Shown in pieces: positions 1 to 5,067 of a DNA stretch of 7,164 bases. The stretch's first letter is position 1. Each line of letters starts with the position of its first letter. The stretch is from CALMEC01 sp964440285 (GTDB lineage Bacteria > Actinomycetota > Thermoleophilia > Miltoncostaeales > Miltoncostaeaceae): the NCBI GenBank assembly GCA_964440285.1, contig CAYTRV010000119.1, positions 1-7,164 on the forward strand. The letters are read 5' to 3'. Both the position numbers and the translations under genes were made by a program. The notes beneath the pieces were generated by a model. It saw only the letters and a list, made by a program, of their open reading frames with translations. It was not told the DNA's origin and did no database searches.

Positions 1-60
1 GGCGAGGACCACACCCGCACGGATCAGTCGGGACCTGAGGCGGCGTTGCATTGCGGTCAA
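1..60 (-). CDS. N-terminus of an unidentified secreted or membrane protein (partial, runs off left edge)
   Basis: Reading the minus strand leftward from position 60 gives twenty uninterrupted codons, LTAMQRRLRSRLIRAGVVLA with the first residue read as Met. The start is set by a near-perfect Shine-Dalgarno, GAAGGAGG at 68-75, seven bases before the TTG at 58-60. In-frame alternatives are ATG at 49-51 (too far from that Shine-Dalgarno) and ATG at 88-90 or 97-99 (no good ribosome site seen). The product begins with an arginine-rich stretch followed by the start of a hydrophobic run (AGVVLA), the layout of a signal peptide n-region and h-region or a first membrane helix. It is divergent from the response regulator gene, so it could be a target or accessory of that two-component system, but this is inference. 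Family and function cannot be told from twenty residues. Confidence 0.5.
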   Translation of the reverse strand, partial: MTAMQRRLRSRLIRAGVVLA

Positions 61-67
61 GGGTACG

Positions 68-75
68 CCTCCTTC
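68..75 (-). promoter_or_regulatory. Strong ribosome binding site (GAAGGAGG) of the left-edge gene
   Basis: The minus strand reads GAAGGAGG here, close to the full anti-Shine-Dalgarno complement, followed by seven bases and then TTG at 58-60. It is the main evidence that a real minus-strand gene starts at the left edge, and it favours the TTG over the nearby ATG codons. Confidence 0.55.
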
Positions 76-204
76 GCGGGGGTCGGCCATCGTCGTCATC
101 GCCCGGCCGCTCCAGGCGGCCGTCGCCGGTGCAGAGGGGCGAACCGGACACCCCAAGAGTAGGGGCGGTGCGGTTCGGCGGGGGCTCGCGAACGGCCAGA
201 CTTC

Positions 205-237
205 ACAAGAGAAGTGCAAGGAAACGGCAAAGACGCT
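205..237. promoter_or_regulatory. Candidate operator: three tandem 11-bp units upstream of the response regulator
   Basis: Three consecutive 11-mers can be laid end to end: ACAAGAGAAGT (205-215), GCAAGGAAACG (216-226) and GCAAAGACGCT (227-237). All share CAA at positions 2-4 and A at position 7 or 8. Units 1 and 2 agree at six positions, units 2 and 3 at seven. OmpR/PhoB-family regulators are known to bind direct repeats with 11-bp spacing, and the gene 35 bp downstream encodes such a regulator, so autoregulation is plausible. The block is also noticeably A-rich in an otherwise very GC-rich region. A 5-bp inverted repeat, ACTTC-N6-GAAGT, overlaps it at 200-215. The repeat match is imperfect, and no convincing -10/-35 pair was seen beside it. 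Confidence 0.3.
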
Positions 238-256
238 TCACCCCGTCTGCGCGATC

Positions 257-269
257 GGTCACGATGACC
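257..269. promoter_or_regulatory. Inverted repeat GGTCA-CGA-TGACC abutting the regulator start codon
   Basis: Perfect 5-bp arms with a 3-bp centre end two bases before the ATG at 272, where a ribosome binding site would lie. There is no recognisable Shine-Dalgarno. The element could be an operator half-site pair or a small mRNA hairpin. Function is unproven. Confidence 0.25.
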
Positions 270-271
270 CC

Positions 272-937
272 ATGAGAGTGCTCATCGTCGAGGATGAAGA
301 CGCAATCGCGGGTCCGCTGGTGGAGGGGTTGGCGCGCGAGGGGTACGAGGTGGAACGGGTCGGCACCGGCCAGGGCGCGCTCGACGCTGCGGAGGCCGAC
401 GTGATCCTGCTCGACCTCCGCCTGCCCGACATGGACGGCTACGACGTGTGCCGCGCGATCCGCGCCCGAAGCGGCGTGCCGATCATCATGGTCACGGCCC
501 GCGGCGAGGAGAGCGACCGGGTGATCGGCCTCGAGCTCGGCGCCGACGACTACGTGGTCAAACCATTCGGGGTGAGAGAGCTCATCGCGCGCATCCGCGC
601 CGTCACCCGACGGGCGGCGGGCGGGCGGCCCGAGCACGACGGGGAGCCGCTGCGGAGCGGAGGTCTCGAGGTCGACCTGCGCGCCCGCCGCGTGAGCATC
701 GACGGACGTGAGGTGGCGTTGACGGCGAAGGAGTTCGAGCTGCTGGCCGTGCTCGCCGCCGACCCGGGTGCCGTCGTCACGCGCAAGCAGCTCCTCGAAG
801 AGGTGTGGGAGACCAGCTGGTACGGGTCGACCAAGACCATCGACGTCCACGTCGCGTCGCTTCGGCGAAAACTCGGCGAGGCGGGCCTCGTCGAGACCGT
901 GCGTGGGGTGGGCTTCCGCCTCCGGAGCCCTGGGTGA
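272..937 (+). CDS. OmpR/PhoB-family two-component response regulator
   Basis: This 221-residue protein has the standard two-domain layout. The receiver domain (about 1-115) has the acidic pair E7/D8, the phospho-acceptor D48 in VILLDLRLPDMDG, T75 in the MVTAR strand and K97 in the VVKPF loop, so all catalytic and switch residues are present. A winged-helix trans_reg_C DNA-binding domain fills about 130-221, with the LTAKEFELL segment, a TIDVHVASLRRKLG recognition helix and a C-terminal VRGVGFRL wing. It should be phosphorylated by the kinase encoded immediately downstream and then bind direct-repeat DNA as a dimer. The ATG start puts the receiver at residue 1. No good Shine-Dalgarno precedes it, so initiation may be leaderless or weak. 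Its TGA stop overlaps the GTG of the kinase gene. The signal and regulon cannot be told from sequence. Confidence 0.95.
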   Translation: MRVLIVEDEDAIAGPLVEGLAREGYEVERVGTGQGALDAAEADVILLDLRLPDMDGYDVCRAIRARSGVPIIMVTARGEESDRVIGLELGADDYVVKPFGVRELIARIRAVTRRAAGGRPEHDGEPLRSGGLEVDLRARRVSIDGREVALTAKEFELLAVLAADPGAVVTRKQLLEEVWETSWYGSTKTIDVHVASLRRKLGEAGLVETVRGVGFRLRSPG

Positions 938-2304
938 GGCGTCGGCTCCTCGCGAGCTACCTGACGCTCGCGGCGATCGTCCTCCTGGCCCTTGAGATTC
1001 CACTCGGAATCTCCTTCGCGCGAAACGAGCGGCGCGACCTGACCACCAAAGTCGAACGTGACGCCGTCGCGCTGGCGTCCCTGTCCGAGGACGCGCTGGA
1101 GGCCGGGACGTCGGTCGCGACGGTGGAGCAGACGGCTGCCAGCTACACCGAGGACACTGGCGGCAGGGTGGTGATCGTCAATGCGGCGGCAGAGGCCGTC
1201 GCCGACACATCCGAGCCGGGCGCCGAGCCGAGATCCTTCGCGTCGCGACCCGAGTTCATACAGGCGCTCACGGACGGGCGCGTCGCCACGGGCGTGCGCC
1301 ACTCGGCGACGCTCGGCGGCGACATCCTGTTTGTCGCGGTTCCGGTTGCGTCGGGCGGGTCCATCCACGGTGCGGTCCGGATCACATACCCCACGTCGGA
1401 AGTCGACGCGCGGGTGCGCCGTTCGTGGGCGATCCTGGCGGCGATCGGGGTCACGGTGCTGGGCGTCTCCGCCCTGGTCGGATGGCGGTTCGCGCGGGCG
1501 ACCGCCGAGCCGCTCGCGCGGCTGGAGCGAGCGGCGGGGGCCGCGGGCGCAGGCGACCTCACGGCGCGCGCGCCGATCGAGGGCCCGCCGGAGGTGCGCT
1601 CCCTCGCGAGCCGGTTCAACCAGATGGTGGAGCGGATCTCCGACCTCCTGCGCTCCCAGGAGGCGTTCGTCGCCGATGCGTCGCACCAGCTGCGCACACC
1701 GCTGGCGGCCCTCCGCCTGCGCCTGGAGAACCTCGACCAGCACGTCGATGCGCCCGGTCAGGACAACCTCGAAGGGGCCATCGCCGAGCTCGACCGCCTG
1801 AGCCGCCTCCTGACCGGGCTCCTCGTGCTCGCCGGCACCGACGCCGGCGCCGCGAACCGGGAGCCGATCGACCTGGCGAAGCTCGTCCACGAACGGGTCG
1901 AGCTGTGGGCCCCGCTCGTGGAGGAGCAGAGCGTGCGGGTCGTCGCCGTCGCCGACGGCCCGACCGTCGCGGAGGTGACGCCCGGCAGGGTCGAGCAGGT
2001 GCTCGACAACCTCATCGAGAACGCGCTGGTGGTCTCACCGCCCGGCGGCACGATCACAGTCGCGCTCGGCGAGGCCGCGGCCGGGCATGAGCTCCATGTC
2101 ACCGACGAGGGCCCCGGGCTCAGCGCGGAGGAGCGTGCCCGGGCGTTCGACCGGTTCTGGCGGTCTGAACGCGCCACGACGCAGGGAACCGGGCTGGGGC
2201 TCGCGATCGTGCAGCGACTGGTGGAGTCGGATGGCGGGTCGATCGAGCTGCGCACCGCGCGGGGGGGCGGGCTGGACGCGGTCGTGACACTCCCCGCCTC
2301 GTAG
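934..2304 (+). CDS. Membrane sensor histidine kinase, partner of the upstream regulator
   Basis: I place the start at GTG 934, which overlaps the regulator stop (GTGA) and lies six bases after GGAG; this gives 456 residues. The frame is open further upstream, but that would place a basic, non-homologous extension inside the regulator gene. Layout: first membrane helix about 7-28; extracytoplasmic sensor region about 30-163, with a GGRVVIVNAAAEAVADT segment resembling PAS/Cache-like sensor folds; second helix about 165-185; HAMP about 186-238; HisKA with the phospho-accepting H251 in DASHQLRTPLAAL; HATPase_c with the N-box DNLIENA (N363 expected to bind Mg), the DEGPGLS G1 box, an F-box-like RAFDRFWRS and the GTGLGLAI G2 box. 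All kinase motifs are intact. The residue after H251 is Gln rather than the more usual Glu or Asp. The ligand is unknown. Confidence 0.94.
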   Translation: MRRRLLASYLTLAAIVLLALEIPLGISFARNERRDLTTKVERDAVALASLSEDALEAGTSVATVEQTAASYTEDTGGRVVIVNAAAEAVADTSEPGAEPRSFASRPEFIQALTDGRVATGVRHSATLGGDILFVAVPVASGGSIHGAVRITYPTSEVDARVRRSWAILAAIGVTVLGVSALVGWRFARATAEPLARLERAAGAAGAGDLTARAPIEGPPEVRSLASRFNQMVERISDLLRSQEAFVADASHQLRTPLAALRLRLENLDQHVDAPGQDNLEGAIAELDRLSRLLTGLLVLAGTDAGAANREPIDLAKLVHERVELWAPLVEEQSVRVVAVADGPTVAEVTPGRVEQVLDNLIENALVVSPPGGTITVALGEAAAGHELHVTDEGPGLSAEERARAFDRFWRSERATTQGTGLGLAIVQRLVESDGGSIELRTARGGGLDAVVTLPAS

Positions 2305-2316
2305 ACCTGCCGCGGT

Positions 2317-2336
2317 CCGTCGCCGCCGCCCGACGG
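2317..2336. terminator. Bidirectional hairpin between convergent genes
   Basis: CCGTCG and CGACGG form a perfect 6-bp stem around an 8-base loop, in the 33-bp gap between the kinase stop and the metZ-type stop. There is no T-run on either side, as is common for terminators in high-GC actinobacteria. The symmetric position suggests it serves both transcripts, but this is inferred from position and symmetry only. Confidence 0.4.
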
Positions 2337-2337
2337 G

Positions 2338-3549
2338 TCAACGCGGTGTGCGCAGGGCCCGATCGAGGTCGGCTTGGAGGTCCTCTACATCTTCGAGGCC
2401 GACGGACAGGCGGATGACTCCGTCCCCGATCCCTGCTTGTTGGCGCTCCTTCGGTGAGAGGCGTCGATGGGTCGTCGTGGCCGGGTGGGTGATCAACGAC
2501 TTCGCGTCGCCCAGGTTGTTCGAGATGTCGATGAGCCGTAGGGCGTCAACCACCGTGAACGCGTCCCGCTTCGCGGTTTCCGCCGTCGCGTCGAGCCTGA
2601 AGGTCACCACTGTGCCCCCCGCCGTCATCTGCCGCACGGCGAGGGCGTGCTGCGGATGGCTCGGTAGGTACGGGTAGCGGACCGACGCGACCGCCGGGTG
2701 GGTCTCCAGCCAGGCGGCAAGTCGCAGCGCCGACGCGCACTGATGGTCGAGCCGGAGCCGCAAAGTCTCGAGGCTCTTGAGGAGCACCCAGGCGTTGAAC
2801 GGGCTGATCGACGGGCCGGTATGGCGCATCAACGGCTCGACCTGGTTGCGGATGTAAGAGGTGGGTCCGAGGATCGCGCCTCCCAGCACGCGGCCCTGAC
2901 CGTCGATGTGCTTCGTGGCCGAGTAGACAGCGACGTCCGCGCCCAGCTCCAATGGTTTCTGCAGCAGCGGTGTGGCGAACACGTTGTCGACGATCACGGT
3001 CGCGCCGGCGTCACGCGCGAGGCGGCACACCTCGGCGATGTCGATGAGGTCCTGCATCGGGTTCGAGGGCGACTCGAAGAACACCGCCTGCGCGGGTTCC
3101 GCGAGGGCGGCGCGCCACTGGTCGAGGTCGTGGCCGTCGACGAAGGTGGTGGTCACGCCCCAACGCGGGAGCAGGTCGTTGAGGATGATGTAGCACGAGC
3201 CGAACAGCGCCCGCGACGCCACGACCCGATCGCCGGCTTCGAGCAGCGCGATCAGCGAGTTGAACACCGCGGCCATCCCGCTCGCGGTCGCGAAACAGTC
3301 GTCGGCGCCCTCGATCAGCCGCAGACGTTCCTCGAACGCCGTGACCGTCGGGTTGCCGTAGCGGCTGTAGACGTAGTGGTCGACCTCGCCGGCGAACGAG
3401 GCCTCGGCCTCCGCGGCTGACGTGTACACGTAGCCCTGGGTCAGGAAGAGCCCTTCCGATGTCTCCGCGAACTGGCTGCGCTTGGTGCCTCCACGAACCG
3501 CCAGGGTGTCCGGCCGCCAGTCCGGCTGCGGCGCCTCCTTCTCGCTCAC
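2338..3549 (-). CDS. metZ: O-succinylhomoserine sulfhydrylase (MetZ-type, PLP-dependent)
   Basis: This is a Cys/Met metabolism PLP enzyme of fold type I, 403 residues from GTG 3549, which matches the usual length of about 400. It should make homocysteine from O-succinylhomoserine and sulfide in methionine synthesis, in the cytoplasm. Visible motifs: YSRYGNPT (61-68), the phosphate-binding SGM at 90-92, D188 in IVDN to hold the pyridine nitrogen, and the Schiff-base lysine K213 in YSATKHIDGQGRVLGG, a stretch typical of MetZ within the cystathionine gamma-synthase superfamily. SLITHPATTTH lies near the C-terminus. The frame stays open to an ATG at 3768, but the extra 73 residues are not homologous and overlap the upstream DUF1737 gene, so GTG 3549 is preferred. 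No good Shine-Dalgarno precedes it; the GTGA overlap suggests translational coupling. Substrate choice (O-succinyl versus O-acetylhomoserine) is inferred from motif resemblance. Confidence 0.9.
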   Translation of the reverse strand: MSEKEAPQPDWRPDTLAVRGGTKRSQFAETSEGLFLTQGYVYTSAAEAEASFAGEVDHYVYSRYGNPTVTAFEERLRLIEGADDCFATASGMAAVFNSLIALLEAGDRVVASRALFGSCYIILNDLLPRWGVTTTFVDGHDLDQWRAALAEPAQAVFFESPSNPMQDLIDIAEVCRLARDAGATVIVDNVFATPLLQKPLELGADVAVYSATKHIDGQGRVLGGAILGPTSYIRNQVEPLMRHTGPSISPFNAWVLLKSLETLRLRLDHQCASALRLAAWLETHPAVASVRYPYLPSHPQHALAVRQMTAGGTVVTFRLDATAETAKRDAFTVVDALRLIDISNNLGDAKSLITHPATTTHRRLSPKERQQAGIGDGVIRLSVGLEDVEDLQADLDRALRTPR

Positions 3550-3743
3550 CGTCGGAACCCCGCGGTCGAGTCGAGCACGATGGCTTGGGCGACGATGACC
3601 CGCGCTCCGTCGAACGTCAGCGCGGGCCCGCCGTGCAGGGTGTAGCCGTCGTCGAGCGCGGCGCTCACCCGCTCGCAGAACGCGCGATCGTCCGGACCGG
3701 TCAGCACGCGATACCGCAGCTTCACCGTTGGCTCGTCGGTCAT
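3546..3743 (-). CDS. Small DUF1737-family protein
   Basis: This is a 65-residue protein starting at ATG 3743, with an excellent Shine-Dalgarno (AAAGGAGG at 3750-3757) six bases upstream. The middle (about 11-57) carries the pattern I recognise from DUF1737: YRVLTGPDD, FCERVSAALDDGY, LHGGPALTFDG and a closing VIVAQAIV strand. The family has no established biochemical function. It is short, soluble-looking and has no membrane segment or signal peptide. Its TGA stop overlaps the GTG start of the MetZ-type gene by four bases, so the two are almost certainly co-transcribed and translationally coupled. A link to sulfur amino acid synthesis or PLP-enzyme function is possible, but is inference from context. 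The gene is easily lost when the downstream reading frame is extended to an upstream ATG. Confidence 0.82.
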   Translation of the reverse strand: MTDEPTVKLRYRVLTGPDDRAFCERVSAALDDGYTLHGGPALTFDGARVIVAQAIVLDSTAGFRR

Positions 3744-3749
3744 TCCTCG

Positions 3750-3757
3750 CCTCCTTT
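3750..3757 (-). promoter_or_regulatory. Strong ribosome binding site for the DUF1737-metZ pair
   Basis: The minus strand reads AAAGGAGG, six bases before ATG 3743. It supports the small DUF1737 gene as the first translated gene of the pair. It also argues against the ATG at 3768 being the start of the sulfhydrylase, because that ATG lies upstream of this site. Confidence 0.7.
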
Positions 3758-3789
3758 CGTTCTGACATGGGTGAGGCGACGGCGAGCGA

Positions 3790-3801
3790 TTCGACCTCGA
3801 A
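3790..3801. promoter_or_regulatory. Inverted repeat TTCGA-CC-TCGAA upstream of DUF1737-metZ
   Basis: Perfect 5-bp arms around a 2-bp centre lie 46 bp upstream of the DUF1737 start, in the 149-bp gap that follows htrA. Such a position would suit a repressor operator for the methionine pair. I saw no clear -10/-35 and no recognisable SAM riboswitch in this gap. The assignment is speculative. Confidence 0.22.
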
Positions 3802-3882
3802 CCGGAAGCCTCGCAGACGCGGCGTCTCCCCGGCAGGGTCGAACGCGGGAGGATCGTCCCGATCGCCGCCGGTCCGGGGGCC

Positions 3883-3900
3883 AGGACGCGTCCTAGGACG
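3883..3900. repeat. Overlapping 12-bp palindromes at the htrA stop codon
   Basis: The six-base unit AGGACG appears as AGGACG, then its reverse complement CGTCCT, then AGGACG again. This gives two overlapping perfect 12-bp palindromes (3883-3894 and 3889-3900) that span the TAG stop of the protease gene at 3893-3895. A separate hairpin with a CGGGA/TCCCG stem lies at 3846-3861, just downstream in the htrA transcript. Together they may help end htrA transcription, but no T-tract is present and the role is unproven. Confidence 0.35.
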
Positions 3901-4906
3901 GAAGCTCTTGCGGACGCAGGCGAACGTGCTGCAGCGAGCCCTCGCGCAGAAGCGTCACCGTTATCTCAACATCGATGGCGTCTGCCGTCATCAACCGCTG
4001 GAGGTCGTCGACCCCGCCGATCGGCGCATCATCAAGCGCGACGATCAGGTCCTCAGCCCGGATGCCGGCCTGCGCCGCCGGGCCGTCGGGCACCACCTCG
4101 ACGACCTCGAGCCCGCGAGCCCGGCCGAGCTCGCCGGCCAGGCGGGGCGGCAGCGGCCGCGCGCCGCCGGCGATGCCGACGTAGGCGCGCCGCACCCTTC
4201 CGTCGCGCATTAACGTGGCGAGGATCGCCCGCGTCGTCGAGTCGACCGGAACGGCCAGCCCCAACCCGACGCCGGCGACCGCCGTGTTGACGCCGATCAC
4301 CCGACCACGCCCGTCGGCAAGTGCGCCTCCGGAGTTGCCCGGGTTGATCGCCGCGTCGGTCTGGATCACGTTCTCGACGATCCGGGCGTGCCGGCCGGCC
4401 CGAAGCGGGAACGCCCTCCCCAGCGCGGAGACCACCCCGGCCGTCACCGAGCCTCCGAATCCCAGGGGATTCCCGATCGCGACGACCAACTGCCCAACCT
4501 GCAACTCGGCTGCATCTCCCAGCGTCGCGTGGGGAAGATGCGGCGCCTCGGCACGGAGCACGGCGAGGTCCGAAAGCGGGTCGGCTCCGACGACCTCGGC
4601 GGCGGTCTCGCTTCCGTCGGCCAGGGCCGCCGTGATCGGCCCAACCGATCCTTCCACGACGTGCGCGGACGTCAACATGTATCCGTCCGGGGTGATCACG
4701 ACGCCGCTGCCGCTGCCCGACTGCCGGCGCCCGCGGACATCCCGGGCGACGCGCAGGTTCGCAACCGACGGTCCTACGAGCTGAGCGACCCGGGTGATCA
4801 CCTGCGAGTACGCGTCCAGCGCCTCCGCATCACTCGGCCCTGACGGGGATTCGGCCGATGCCCTGTCCGGCTCCAGCACGGCGTCGATCAAGACCGTATT
4901 TGCCAT
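3893..4906 (-). CDS. HtrA/DegP-type serine protease with PDZ domain, no visible export signal
   Basis: This is a 337-residue trypsin-like protease of the S1C (HtrA) type. The catalytic triad is complete: H82 in TSAHVVEG, D113 in DPLSDLAVL and S192 in NPGNSGGAL, within a protease domain at about 38-235. A single PDZ domain follows (about 240-337), starting at AYVGIAGG and including VVPDGPAAQAGIRAEDLIVALDD. HtrA proteins degrade misfolded proteins, usually outside the cytoplasm. Here the first 40 residues (MANTVLIDAV onward) are acidic and polar, with no hydrophobic helix, so the protein looks cytoplasmic or exported by a route not visible here. No upstream in-frame start restoring a signal was evident. 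There is no good Shine-Dalgarno before ATG 4906; a TACGGT six bases upstream suggests leaderless transcription. The specific substrate is unknown. Confidence 0.9.
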   Translation of the reverse strand: MANTVLIDAVLEPDRASAESPSGPSDAEALDAYSQVITRVAQLVGPSVANLRVARDVRGRRQSGSGSGVVITPDGYMLTSAHVVEGSVGPITAALADGSETAAEVVGADPLSDLAVLRAEAPHLPHATLGDAAELQVGQLVVAIGNPLGFGGSVTAGVVSALGRAFPLRAGRHARIVENVIQTDAAINPGNSGGALADGRGRVIGVNTAVAGVGLGLAVPVDSTTRAILATLMRDGRVRRAYVGIAGGARPLPPRLAGELGRARGLEVVEVVPDGPAAQAGIRAEDLIVALDDAPIGGVDDLQRLMTADAIDVEITVTLLREGSLQHVRLRPQELPS

Positions 4907-4912
4907 CCGCTG

Positions 4913-4918
4913 ACCGTA
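4913..4918 (-). promoter_or_regulatory. Possible -10 element for a leaderless htrA transcript
   Basis: The minus strand reads TACGGT, fitting the actinobacterial TANNNT pattern, exactly six bases before ATG 4906. That spacing would put transcription start at or next to the start codon, and it fits the missing Shine-Dalgarno. No TTGACA-like -35 lies at 17-18 bp, so this is tentative. Confidence 0.28.
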
Positions 4919-4982
4919 GCACCGGGGATCTTCGTGCCGCCTCTGGTCGCAGGGCAGGAGGGCGGACGGCCCGGGAGAACTG

Positions 4983-5000
4983 GGTCGGTGACCACTGACC
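4983..5000. promoter_or_regulatory. 18-bp imperfect palindrome in the htrA/DUF2269 divergent gap
   Basis: The sequence fits GGTC-n-GTG-nn-CAC-n-GACC: seven of nine symmetric pairs match, with one mismatch per arm and an asymmetric centre. It sits roughly midway between two divergent genes, where a shared operator could act. The regulator is unknown. Confidence 0.3.
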
Positions 5001-5036
5001 GGATGGAGCCGATCATGCGAACGTCGGTGGAGCGGG

Positions 5037-5054
5037 GTTCAAATCCGATTGAAC
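5037..5054. promoter_or_regulatory. Perfect inverted repeat GTTCAA-N6-TTGAAC before the DUF2269 ribosome site
   Basis: Perfect 6-bp arms around a 6-base centre end immediately before the GAGGAG ribosome site at 5055-5060, and the gene starts at 5068. It is AT-rich relative to its surroundings. It may be an operator or an mRNA hairpin limiting translation. It superficially resembles a tRNA T-arm, but no tRNA folds here. Confidence 0.35.
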
Positions 5055-5067
5055 GAGGAGTCACACG

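Noticed and set aside
51..275. Open plus-strand frame of 74 codons ending in ATGA at the regulator start
   Set aside because: The overlap looks operon-like, but the product is a low-complexity Arg/Ser/Pro string, has no ribosome site, and its start overlaps the better-supported minus-strand gene.
805..933. Upstream ATG 805 as start of the histidine kinase
   Set aside because: The extra 43 residues lie inside the regulator gene's DNA-binding domain and look like frame-shadow sequence. GTG 934 gives a normal kinase N-terminus and a GTGA overlap.
550..1890. Long minus-strand open frame opposite the two-component genes
   Set aside because: An artefact of high-GC codon usage: composition is Arg/Ala/Gly/Asp rich, no domain is recognisable, and it is antisense to two well-supported genes.
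3550..3768. 73-residue N-terminal extension of the MetZ-type protein from ATG 3768
   Set aside because: It overlaps the DUF1737 gene completely, is Arg-rich and non-homologous, lies upstream of the strong ribosome site, and would make the enzyme abnormally long.
3744..3892. SAM riboswitch or other leader RNA before the methionine pair
   Set aside because: I could not recognise conserved SAM-riboswitch core sequences in this gap. A covariance-model scan would decide, but nothing supports a call by eye.
5033..5054. tRNA T-arm-like string GGGGTTCAAATCC
   Set aside because: Only two of five T-stem pairs form, no matching acceptor strand or anticodon arm lies upstream, and the string is better explained by the GTTCAA-N6-TTGAAC inverted repeat.
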